From positions 43,399-107,398 of the forward strand of contig NZ_SLUI01000006.1 of the NCBI RefSeq assembly GCF_004339805.1: a stretch of 64,000 nucleotides of DNA, in the 5' to 3' direction. This document shows, piece after piece, positions 34,017-42,216 of the stretch. This DNA comes from Anaerospora hongkongensis. Lineage in GTDB: Bacteria > Bacillota > Negativicutes > Sporomusales > DSM-15969. Within the stretch, counting starts at the first letter, position 1, and every line of letters starts with the position of its first letter. The notes beneath the pieces are model-generated. The model searched no databases and had not been told where the DNA came from. It saw only the letters and a program-made list of their open reading frames with translations. Both the position numbers and the translations under genes were made by a program.

Positions 34017-34582
34017 AACCTTTCTGGCGCCAGAATCTCGCGCAGACGGGACCTGGCAGCGCTGATGCGGGATTTTACCGTTCCTAGAGGGATATTGAGA
34101 ATTTGCCCAATTTCATTATAAGGTAATTCTTGAAACTCATAAAGTACCCATACTGTTCGCTGTTCCAGAGTAAGTTGTTCCAATGCCGCCAATACCAGCC
34201 GCTGCTGTTCTTTCTGTACAGCTACTAACTCGGGTGATTGGGCAGGGTTTGAAAGAGGTAGGGCTGACTCAAGGGGTTGGATCCTCCCCAGGGAATTGGC
34301 TGTTTTTTTATCAATGCTTAAATTGACGGTAATTTTGACAAGCCAGCGGTAAAAAGCGTTGGCGCTAGTAAGTCGGTTGATGGACAAATAGGCCTTGAGA
34401 AAAGCCTCTTGGGCGATATCTTCGGCATCCTGAGCATTGCCTACAACCCCGAACGCAATGTTTATAATATGATCTTTATACCGCCAGACCAGCTTGCTAA
34501 AGGCAGTCTTATCTCCGGTCATAGCTTGTTGGATTATTGTAGATAATTCTTCGGTCAAAGCAGGTATCACCACCTCCATCAT
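34013..34582 (-). CDS. ECF RNA polymerase sigma factor (SigW-like)
   Basis: A 189-aa sigma-70 family protein with region 2 (NAQDAEDIAQEAFLKAYL) and region 4 (LTLEQRTVWVLYEFQ then IPLGTVKSRISAARSRL). It is encoded with its anti-sigma and a membrane effector and probably answers to envelope stress. GGAGGTG lies inside the first codons, so TTG 34558 may be the real start, which would remove eight residues. Confidence 0.92.
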   Translation of the reverse strand: MMEVVIPALTEELSTIIQQAMTGDKTAFSKLVWRYKDHIINIAFGVVGNAQDAEDIAQEAFLKAYLSINRLTSANAFYRWLVKITVNLSIDKKTANSLGRIQPLESALPLSNPAQSPELVAVQKEQQRLVLAALEQLTLEQRTVWVLYEFQELPYNEIGQILNIPLGTVKSRISAARSRLREILAPERL

Positions 34583-34589
34583 AACACCA

Positions 34590-35107
34590 CACTACTATCC
34601 TATCCCGATTAGCATTGACAAGGGGAGTAGCCGGGGTAAGACGCCATTCTTCTCGGACACGTTTGTAAAATATACCACACTGATTAGCGCTAATGTAATG
34701 ACTATAGGAACGATGCTGGCAGTGTGAGTGGAGAATCTTTGTATAAAGAGGGATCGTGAACCGTAATTAATAAATTAGTATGCCTTCCAGGTAAAAAACA
34801 GTTAGCTCTTCCAAGGAGGGGAGAGGCAAAAAAACAGATAAATAAATTTACAGGACCGTTGGCAGTAATGCTGATAAACCTGTAGGGAATGGGAACTAAG
34901 GTGCCGAATTATGGCAGAGTCCAGCTAGTTTTCCACTAACAATGGATCACCTCAAAATAGCAAGAGTGACGAACCAATTTAGCACCTGTAGACCCAACTT
35001 GCCGCCAAAGATTTTGCTATCTATTTGCGAACGGAGACGGTAAGTCCATCTGTACACTATCTAGACTAAGGTAACTAATATACGTAATTAATATACTATG
35101 TTATAAA
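34590..35107. other. Intergenic region without recognisable gene
   Basis: Neither strand shows an ORF with a ribosome site and a plausible product. Apart from the likely promoter zone of the sigma gene at its left end and the repeat and terminator to its right, I see nothing here. Confidence 0.6.
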
Positions 35108-35135
35108 AGACGGATAAAGTTCTGAAAAGTTCGCC
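35108..35135 (+). repeat. Dispersed 28-bp repeat, copy C
   Basis: AGACGGATAAAGTTCT then GAAAAGTTCGCC, preceded by TTATAAA. It is beside the terminator at 35167. Confidence 0.75.
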
Positions 35136-35166
35136 TGCGGGTAAAAAATGTAGATTAGTGTAAAAA

Positions 35167-35212
35167 AACAACGGGAAACGGCGCAGAATGCGCGGCATTT
35201 CTCGTTGTTTTT
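35167..35212 (-). terminator. Rho-independent terminator of the SPFH operon
   Basis: AACAACGGGAAACGGCGCA pairs with TGCGCGGCATTTCTCGTTGTT (few mismatches) with T runs on both strands. It follows the last SPFH gene. Confidence 0.9.
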
Positions 35213-35227
35213 TGCAGTTATTACCAG

Positions 35228-36355
35228 TTAGTTGCTAGCCGGATTATTGGCCTGATCAAAAAGCCTTAGATTAATTTTACCATCTGTTGGATTAACAATG
35301 AATTTTTTAGCTTTTGGCAATACTTTTTCCATTGTGTCTAGGAATAGACGATACTTTGTAGTATCTTGCGAACTTGTATTCTGATATTCTCCCAGCATGG
35401 CTTCAAATTTTTGGGCATCACCCTTAGATTTATTTATTACTTCTGCTCTATAAGAAGCGGCCTTGGTAATTTGTTCGTTGGCCTTGCCTCGTGCTTCCGG
35501 AATCAGGCTGTTATAATACCCTTTAGCTTGATTAATTTGCTTTTCTTTGTCTTCTTTTGCCGTTGTAACATCCCGGAAGGCATTAGCAACCTCAGTGGGA
35601 GGTACAATGGCTTTAATATTAAAATTTGTAACCTGTAGTCCGGAGTTATAACTGTCGAGTATACTCTGGGCCTGTTTCATAACCATTGACTGAGCGTTCA
35701 CTTTGCCGCTGGTCAAAATATCATCTACGCCCATGCTTGCTGTGAGATAAACCAATGCTGCCTCAACACTAGTTCTCACTAATTGCTCATCATTGGAATT
35801 TACACTATATAAATAGTTGGTTGCGTCTTTAATTTTATAATGCACAATGGCTTCAGTACTGATAATGTTTTCATCACCGGTTAGCAGCTGAATGTTTTGT
35901 GGTGGGTCATCTTTATGTATATGATCGGGCAAACTGACGCCCACATCAGCTCGGCGCACCTCGGCGATATTCACTTTCTCAACCTTGTCTATCGGCCATG
36001 GTAGTCGATAGTGAATGCCTTCATAAATGGATTTATCCAAGATACTGCCAAATCGCTTGATGACGGCCTGCTCACCAGGATTCACAATGTAAATGCCGGT
36101 GAGAACATAGATCAGCAGAAATCCTAACAAGAGTGCCTGTGCTGCTTTCTTAGGGTTAATGTGCTGAAATGCTTTCGTAATATCCTCAATAACGGAGATC
36201 CGGTCATTCTCATTGTATTTTTGTTTTATACTATTAAAGAGACTCTTTATGATAACAGGCAAATTCTGCAACTTGTCTTTTATGATTTGGATTAGCGAAC
36301 TAAGGAGCTTCTTAAGATCTTTTTTCGGTGGTTGTAGTTGGTTTCCTTCACTCAC
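35228..36355 (-). CDS. hflK: HflK-like SPFH membrane protein (second copy)
   Basis: A 375-aa protein with a basic cytoplasmic N-terminus of about 85 residues, one membrane helix (about 93-112) and an extracytoplasmic SPFH domain beginning IVNPGEQAVIKRFG, with GIHYRLPWPIDKVEKV as the HflK signature. A long helical region follows (residues 250-320). HflK and HflC form a cage that modulates the FtsH protease. This is the last gene of a four-gene operon that already has an HflK-type fusion protein. GTG start behind AAGGAGG. Confidence 0.88.
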   Translation of the reverse strand: MSEGNQLQPPKKDLKKLLSSLIQIIKDKLQNLPVIIKSLFNSIKQKYNENDRISVIEDITKAFQHINPKKAAQALLLGFLLIYVLTGIYIVNPGEQAVIKRFGSILDKSIYEGIHYRLPWPIDKVEKVNIAEVRRADVGVSLPDHIHKDDPPQNIQLLTGDENIISTEAIVHYKIKDATNYLYSVNSNDEQLVRTSVEAALVYLTASMGVDDILTSGKVNAQSMVMKQAQSILDSYNSGLQVTNFNIKAIVPPTEVANAFRDVTTAKEDKEKQINQAKGYYNSLIPEARGKANEQITKAASYRAEVINKSKGDAQKFEAMLGEYQNTSSQDTTKYRLFLDTMEKVLPKAKKFIVNPTDGKINLRLFDQANNPASN

Positions 36356-36391
36356 GGTGGTAGGTACCTCCTTCTGTTAAATGGTTAAGGC

Positions 36392-37312
36392 TTAATTTCC
36401 AGATGGGCTGTTTCCCAGATATTTTAGAATTTCAGCATTGGAAGGAAGTACAAGGGTTGTTTTTTCATCAATGGTTTTTTCATAGGTTTCCAGGGCTCGA
36501 ATAAACTCATAGAATTTGGGGTCTCTCTGGAACGCTTCAGCATATGTTTTTATGGCCGCAGCATCGCCTTCGCCTTTTACTTTTTGTGATTGTCTATAGG
36601 CTTCGGAAAGCAGGATCTTTTGTTCCTTTTCAGCGTCGGCTTTTATTTTGCTCGCTTCTTCACTTCCCTCAGAGCGGTATTGTTTGGCCATCTGCTCGCG
36701 CTCGGCTTTCATTCTGGAGAACACACTTTTTTTGTTGGCTTCCGGGAAATTTAAAACTTTTATTTGCGCATCAATTACCTCGATGCCGTATTCCTTGGCT
36801 TTTTCCTTAGATTTCTCAGCCGTATTTTGCATCATGGCAGCGAGCTTTAATTTGTTGGCGTCTACATTGATCAGTTCATCTAAATTATATTGACCTAATT
36901 GAATACCTAAGCTTGATGAAAAGACATCAAGCAATCTAGCTTCTGCGCCAACTTTATCCTTGACAGCTTTCATATAAGTCACAGGGTCGATAATGCGCCA
37001 GGTTCCATAATAATCAACCGTGACACTTTTTTTATCGTTAGTCAATAATTCTAATGGCTGAGCCTTATAAACCTGAATTCTGTTGTCAAAACGCTGCACC
37101 GATTGGATGGGATCAGGTAGCTTAAACTGTAGCCCCGGTTCTAACACGATCTTTACAGGATTTCCAAATTGTGTTACAACCGCATATTCGGTGGTATCTA
37201 CTGTATAAACGATAAGATTTAAAGATAGGAGCAGGAGACTAAGAAGTACACCTGCAATCATTTTAGGGTTGGCTTTAGTGAGCCTTTCTCTTACATCTAT
37301 AGTTGCTTTCAT
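36392..37312 (-). CDS. hflC: HflC-like SPFH membrane protein
   Basis: A 306-aa protein with one N-terminal helix (about residues 18-36) and an SPFH domain starting VDTTEYAVVTQFGNPVKIV. GLQFKLPDPIQSV, SLGIQLGQY and the charged helix FSRMKAEREQMAKQYRSEG are HflC hallmarks. It pairs with HflK in the FtsH-regulating complex of the inner membrane. Start ATG follows GGGAGG; only three bases separate it from the upstream CDF-HflK fusion gene. Confidence 0.92.
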   Translation of the reverse strand: MKATIDVRERLTKANPKMIAGVLLSLLLLSLNLIVYTVDTTEYAVVTQFGNPVKIVLEPGLQFKLPDPIQSVQRFDNRIQVYKAQPLELLTNDKKSVTVDYYGTWRIIDPVTYMKAVKDKVGAEARLLDVFSSSLGIQLGQYNLDELINVDANKLKLAAMMQNTAEKSKEKAKEYGIEVIDAQIKVLNFPEANKKSVFSRMKAEREQMAKQYRSEGSEEASKIKADAEKEQKILLSEAYRQSQKVKGEGDAAAIKTYAEAFQRDPKFYEFIRALETYEKTIDEKTTLVLPSNAEILKYLGNSPSGN

Positions 37313-37315
37313 TCG

Positions 37316-38863
37316 TTACTGCCTCCCTGAATTAAGAATCGGATTGACTGCTGCGCCATTCGTTAGCCATAATTCGGTGCCTTCCATCTTTATATTACCG
37401 CCAAGCAATATCTTTTTCACCTTAGGTAATACTCTATCCATTGTCTCCATATAAAGCCTGTATTCGGTTACTCCTTTTGAATTTTGATACTCCTCGAATT
37501 TTTGCACAAATAACAATGCATCACCTTGGGAAGTTTTAATTTTCTCATCCTTATAGGCTTCTGCTTCTTTGACCATCTTATATGAATTTCCCTTCGCCTC
37601 AGGGATGATGGCGTTACGGTAGGCCTGTGCTTGATTTATATAGGTTGCTTTATCCTGTCTGGCACTTGCCAAATCTTGAAAACTATCCACAATCTCCTTG
37701 GGGGGAGTCATTTCTAAAAGCTGTAGATTTACCACCTGCACACCGGTATTATTTCGATCCAACGCCTCTTGCAAGAGGTTCTTTGAAGTTACTTCTACTT
37801 CTGATTTTCCCACAGATAGTAAATAGTCGATATTCTTTTCACCAACAACCTGGCGAATGCTAGCAGTTGCTACCTCTGTAATTAAGCTGTTCAAGTCATT
37901 CACATTGAGGGCATATTTTATTGCATCAGATACCCTATAATGGATTCCGATATTAACATTGACAAGGTTGGTGTCACCAGTCAGCAGCATATTTAAACCA
38001 GTCTGCACATTCTGGATATTATCCTTTTTCACAAGTACCACTTTTTCAATAGGATAAGGGAGACGGTAATGGAGTCCGGGAGGCACGTTGCCTTGGGTAA
38101 TGGCGCCGAATCTGCGGACAATCCCTTGCTCATCCCATTTAACAATATAAACACCGGAAAGGAAGTAGGCTGTAGCAAAGGCTGCACCAATCCCGGCTAA
38201 TACTTTCTTGTTGTGGGGAGCAAATTGGAAGTGGAAGGTTCCGGTGTCAGCTACGTGATTTTCTCCTGAAATTAGGGCCTTCAGATTTGTTGTGAATATC
38301 TCATACGCAGCTATGAAAATAAAAACCATAGCTATAATCGCCGTTATTTTTTCTAGGCTGCTCATACTGAACAAGGAACCCAACAAGCCAATTAAAACAG
38401 CGATGGAGCAGTACATATCCATCTTAGAATGATAACCATCGGCAAGAAGACTTTGTGAATTGGTTTGTTGACCAACATACAACTTATAGCGAGCCATAAA
38501 ATAATTGATTATGACCCCCAAAAAGGCACCGGCAGCTGTAAAAGGTACATATTTGAGCTCTTTTCCTTCGTTTTCCAAGGCTTCAAACAATACCTCCATA
38601 CCCATATAGAAAATAAAGGCGGCTACAAATAGCGCAAGAATATTTTCCAGCCTACTTAAGACAGTTGTATGTTTTTTTATCCCGATTCGGCCAATGAACA
38701 ATCCCAAGAAAACTACCGACGATACAAAAACGTCAGTAAACGAATGCCAGGCATTGGCCTTTAGCCCCAAGCTGCCGGAAATATCGGCCAGGTAAAAGCG
38801 TAAAACAATGAGAATAAGATTTGCCAAAATAGCAATCAGAATGGTGCGTTCTTTTCTTTCCAC
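37316..38863 (-). CDS. Fusion of a cation diffusion facilitator and an HflK-type SPFH protein
   Basis: This ~515-aa protein has two parts in one uninterrupted frame. Residues 1-200 form the six-helix core of a CDF metal exporter with both metal-binding HxxxD motifs, HSFTD in helix 2 and HSKMD in helix 5, so the transport site looks complete. The usual CDF C-terminal domain is absent. After a seventh helix (about 220-240) comes an HflK-like SPFH domain (VKWDEQGIVRRFG, GLHYRLPYPIEKVV) with the long helical tail. Topology rules would place the SPFH part outside the cytoplasm. Start is GTG 38863 by ribosome-site spacing, with ATG 38869 or GTG 38872 possible. Confidence 0.88.
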   Translation of the reverse strand: MERKERTILIAILANLILIVLRFYLADISGSLGLKANAWHSFTDVFVSSVVFLGLFIGRIGIKKHTTVLSRLENILALFVAAFIFYMGMEVLFEALENEGKELKYVPFTAAGAFLGVIINYFMARYKLYVGQQTNSQSLLADGYHSKMDMYCSIAVLIGLLGSLFSMSSLEKITAIIAMVFIFIAAYEIFTTNLKALISGENHVADTGTFHFQFAPHNKKVLAGIGAAFATAYFLSGVYIVKWDEQGIVRRFGAITQGNVPPGLHYRLPYPIEKVVLVKKDNIQNVQTGLNMLLTGDTNLVNVNIGIHYRVSDAIKYALNVNDLNSLITEVATASIRQVVGEKNIDYLLSVGKSEVEVTSKNLLQEALDRNNTGVQVVNLQLLEMTPPKEIVDSFQDLASARQDKATYINQAQAYRNAIIPEAKGNSYKMVKEAEAYKDEKIKTSQGDALLFVQKFEEYQNSKGVTEYRLYMETMDRVLPKVKKILLGGNIKMEGTELWLTNGAAVNPILNSGRQ

Positions 38864-38886
38864 AAGCATCACCTTCTTTTACTCGA

Positions 38887-40902
38887 TTATATTTGGGTAT
38901 TTTTATCTTCTTTCAACAGCATTTTAAGAGAAGAATCATAAATGACTAACTGCGCTTTCGTAAGTAGTTCAGCTTCTAGACCAGATTCTCTACTACGGTG
39001 CTTTTCATCCAGCAACGCTTTTTTTAGCTGATCTTTTACTTCTTCAAAGGACCGCTGTCGTTTCTCTTCCTTTTGCCACAGCTTTACGATATAATACCCT
39101 CCCTTATATTCAAAAACACCACTGACTTCATCCGGTTGGAGAGTAAAGATATTTTTTTTCAGTGAGGGATCAAAGTGTTCATTATCATAGATCCAGCTTT
39201 TAAGCTCACCCATTGAAGCTGCTTTGGAATCGCTTGAATATTCTTTGGCAATGGCGGCAAAATCTGCACCGCTGGTTAACCTCTGCAGCGCTTCATCAAT
39301 TTTCTGGCGCGCTCTGGTTTTTTCTGCCTCAGATGGACCTTGCGCAACTTGGATTAGGCTGATCTGGGCTTTAGCAGGCTCAACAAAAAAACTCTTTTTT
39401 TCTTCAAAAAACTTCAGTGCTTCTTCATCAGTAATTTGGCCTATTTTTTCGTCTATTTCTTCCTTATGAAGTATCTGGCTTAAATACTGGCTTTTCATTG
39501 TCGCAATTTCCTCGCTGTTTTCCTTTTCTGCAGGCTCATCGCCTGATTCCTCCAAAAGAAGTTCTTTAGTTATTAACTGGTCTATTAAGTTTTTCTTGGC
39601 GTCAAAGCTGGCGAATTTAGCCTGTGTTTCCGGCGAAAGCTCTTTGAACTCATCTTGGAATGCGCCAAGGGTAAAGGGTTTTCCGTGAATGGTAAATAAC
39701 GCTTCATTTTTCCTCAAGTCTATTTCTGTTGGATTATCAATCCTTAGAATGTCATAATTTACGATAAGCCCTGCATTCTTTTTTAGCTTTGCAATATATT
39801 CAGGAAAGAAGCTTTTCTCTTTTTCTGCGGTCAGAATGTTTCTGATATCGTCCTCAACTTCGTTGAGAGGCTTATCTTTGTAGGTTTCCTTATTTGCATC
39901 ATAGTATTTTTGAACTTCCCATTTATCGATCTTATCAGGAGAGAGCTGGTCTTGATGCACTTTGTCCACAAGTTTCTCTAAACTCACCTCTTCGACAAGA
40001 TGTTTAAAATCATGCTTGACATTATCCTTTTGTATAATTCCTTTTTCTTTCGCCCAATCGTCAACAATCTGCTGTACGGCGATCATTTTTATGATTTGTC
40101 TGTACGATTCCAGGCTATCGATAGGGTGGGTTTCACATTCCTCAGTTTGATCGCACTTACTATGGTCAAAGCCGTGTTTTGAACAGATGCCATGCTGTTC
40201 TTCCTTATAACCCCTGTTTTTTATATAGGTTAAGAGGTCTTCTTTTGTAAGGTTTTTACCGTTATAGGTAGCCACTACATCTTCACTGGGAGGCCGGGGT
40301 TCTGTTATAAAGGAATATAGCTTATAGCTTAAAAATGATAGAAGAATAATCAACGGAATAATAACGAGTTTGCGTGTAAGGAATCGCTTTGTAGGTACTT
40401 TCGTAAGTCCATCTGCTGGCGCAACTGTACTGTCAATACCTTCAACCTCATTATTATTTTCCTTCACATCTGTAACTTTTACGGCATTACCGCCAGTTCC
40501 TAGCTCTTGGTTTTCTGAGATAACTTTTGCCGGTTCATTGCCAGCTTCCTTAGGGTCATCATTCGATGAGGGCGGAAGGACGTCTTTAGAAAGCTGTGAT
40601 GTTTCAGTTGGTACTGTATTGAATTCATTTGAATCTTTATCTATGCTGGAAGATTTTTTCTTTGGATTTTTCCCAAATCTCACACCGATTGCTGCAAACA
40701 AATCCTGTACTATGGTAGTATGATTTGACGCTTTAATCTGAAGAGTACTCTCTGGGAGGGGGGGCTGTCCGTCGATACTATTGATTTCCTCCTGCTGATT
40801 TTCCACACTCGTCTCCGTAGATTGTTTTAGATCAGTCCCAGATTTTTTATCTGGTGTTTGAGTTTCTATTTCCTGACTATCCGTGCTTTTCTTGTCACCC
40901 AT
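38887..40902 (-). CDS. Membrane-anchored PpiC/SurA-type peptidyl-prolyl isomerase
   Basis: A 671-aa protein: a long, charged, disordered cytoplasmic N-terminus (residues 1-170), one helix (178-199), a SurA-N-like region, and a parvulin PPIase domain at about 510-620 (SLIQVAQGPSEAE, LTSGADFAAIAKEYSSD, GELKSWI). At residues 237-260 a cysteine/histidine cluster (HGIC, HGFDHSKC, ECETH) could hold a metal. It is the first gene of the operon with the CDF-HflK fusion, HflC and HflK, so it probably folds or presents exported proteins beside that complex. ATG follows GGGAGG. Confidence 0.88.
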   Translation of the reverse strand: MGDKKSTDSQEIETQTPDKKSGTDLKQSTETSVENQQEEINSIDGQPPLPESTLQIKASNHTTIVQDLFAAIGVRFGKNPKKKSSSIDKDSNEFNTVPTETSQLSKDVLPPSSNDDPKEAGNEPAKVISENQELGTGGNAVKVTDVKENNNEVEGIDSTVAPADGLTKVPTKRFLTRKLVIIPLIILLSFLSYKLYSFITEPRPPSEDVVATYNGKNLTKEDLLTYIKNRGYKEEQHGICSKHGFDHSKCDQTEECETHPIDSLESYRQIIKMIAVQQIVDDWAKEKGIIQKDNVKHDFKHLVEEVSLEKLVDKVHQDQLSPDKIDKWEVQKYYDANKETYKDKPLNEVEDDIRNILTAEKEKSFFPEYIAKLKKNAGLIVNYDILRIDNPTEIDLRKNEALFTIHGKPFTLGAFQDEFKELSPETQAKFASFDAKKNLIDQLITKELLLEESGDEPAEKENSEEIATMKSQYLSQILHKEEIDEKIGQITDEEALKFFEEKKSFFVEPAKAQISLIQVAQGPSEAEKTRARQKIDEALQRLTSGADFAAIAKEYSSDSKAASMGELKSWIYDNEHFDPSLKKNIFTLQPDEVSGVFEYKGGYYIVKLWQKEEKRQRSFEEVKDQLKKALLDEKHRSRESGLEAELLTKAQLVIYDSSLKMLLKEDKNTQI

Positions 40903-40975
40903 ATGTAACCTCCCTGTAATACTGCAGCAGAAATGCCGTGCGTTCTCAGGTGCAGTAAAACTTTATATTAATAAA

Positions 40976-41002
40976 AGACGGATAAAGTTCCTAAAAGTTC
41001 AC
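40976..41002 (+). repeat. Dispersed 28-bp repeat, copy D
   Basis: AGACGGATAAAGTTCC then TAAAAGTTCAC, preceded by TTTATATTAATAAA. It lies upstream of the PpiC gene, in the gap to the YIEGIA operon. Confidence 0.75.
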
Positions 41003-41027
41003 GAAAAAATGTAAAAAATTTACTAAT

Positions 41028-41055
41028 AAAAAAGAAGAGGAAGTCCAATTCCTCT
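41028..41055 (-). terminator. Rho-independent terminator
   Basis: GAGGAA/TTCCTC stem followed on the minus strand by TTCTTTTTT, ending the YIEGIA operon directly after its last gene. Confidence 0.75.
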
Positions 41056-41056
41056 C

Positions 41057-41263
41057 CTAATCGCGCAGAATAACGGAGATGCCATTGCTAAGTCGGACTA
41101 CATCGGCTTTGACCGCCTTGGCTAAATCCAGCGTTAGTTGCTCTTGCTCGGCCTCGTCTTCCGCCTCCAGAACGAAAGCGTCCCCGGCTAGTACCTTATG
41201 GTGCTTTAAGATGACGGCGGCAATAATTCTGGCAGTTTGCTGTTGAGCACCTTCACGCCCCAT
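41057..41263 (-). CDS. Capping complex subunit for YIEGIA
   Basis: A 68-aa protein (GREGAQQQTARIIAAVILKHHK, then EAEDEAEQEQL and a final strand NGISVILRD). It matches the small partner always encoded with YIEGIA proteins in spore formers. Its ATG overlaps the end of the YIEGIA gene by four bases and is behind GGAGG. Role in sporulation is assumed from the family's distribution. Confidence 0.82.
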   Translation of the reverse strand: MGREGAQQQTARIIAAVILKHHKVLAGDAFVLEAEDEAEQEQLTLDLAKAVKADVVRLSNGISVILRD

Positions 41264-41265
41264 AG

Positions 41266-42183
41266 TCAATCACCTCCCAGCGTGCTACGGTTTAATAAGG
41301 CGTGGCTTTTTTTCACTGATTCTAATAGGGGGGTGTTTCGCACCACCCGGATTAGTTTTTCTTCATCTCTTAAGATCGGTACGAAGAAAATAATGACTTT
41401 GCCTGAAGCAAAATCTTTACGGGTGAAGTGATACCGCTTGACACCTAGTGTGCGAGTGGCTTCAAATAAGATGGCTTTTCGCTGTCCAAAGTTATCAAGA
41501 GCAACCCGGTAGTGATCGGCGATTGGATCGAGCACTACAGCGACGCCTTCCTTAGTGATAAGTTCTTGGGCGTTTTTCGTACCGACAAGATTACTGACAA
41601 AAATTCCATCGACGAAAAGCTCATTGTCTTTAATTTCTACTTGTCCCAACGCAACCTGGACAATATCACCCACCGTTTTGCCCTGGGAGAAGTTTTTTAG
41701 CAACAAAAAGACAATTCCCCCGGCGAGTGCTCCTAGCATAAGGTTAAAGTCTGGCGCCAAACTTTTTGTGGCTTGAATAATAACGCCGGTTACTAAAGAA
41801 ACGACCAAGGCAATATAATTGCGCGACTCAAAGGTTTTGGCGATACCGTCGATATAAGCGTCGCCACGCGGCGTAAATTCCGTGCTTTCCAAATCTTTCA
41901 AGCTTTCCTTCTCAATCTTTCGCACATCCCGGAATTGCTGCAGCGCCAATGTTAAAAAAGTGACGGCTGTGTAATTGCCGGTCATGACAGCCGGTACGGC
42001 AAAAGCGCCTAGCGCGGCGGCAATAAACCCGATGACCAGGTGAATCATATAACCGTTGGGATGGGAAGGATATTGGCGGTAATCAACTTTAAGCGTTAGC
42101 AGCCGCGCTAATGTTCCAACGAAAATTGCGGTTAAAATCAGAGCAAGATATTCCGGTGCTATGGTTCCCCGCTCGCCACCCAT
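41266..42183 (-). CDS. YIEGIA family membrane protein
   Basis: A 305-aa protein with several helices in its first 190 residues and a cytoplasmic C-terminal domain. The family motif appears as AYIDGIAKTFESRNYIAL. Members occur in endospore formers together with a small capping subunit, which is the next gene. The molecular role is unknown. ATG follows AAGGAGG. Confidence 0.9.
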   Translation of the reverse strand: MGGERGTIAPEYLALILTAIFVGTLARLLTLKVDYRQYPSHPNGYMIHLVIGFIAAALGAFAVPAVMTGNYTAVTFLTLALQQFRDVRKIEKESLKDLESTEFTPRGDAYIDGIAKTFESRNYIALVVSLVTGVIIQATKSLAPDFNLMLGALAGGIVFLLLKNFSQGKTVGDIVQVALGQVEIKDNELFVDGIFVSNLVGTKNAQELITKEGVAVVLDPIADHYRVALDNFGQRKAILFEATRTLGVKRYHFTRKDFASGKVIIFFVPILRDEEKLIRVVRNTPLLESVKKSHALLNRSTLGGD

Positions 42184-42216
42184 AACGATACACCTCCTTG
42201 TTGTTGTGATTATGGA

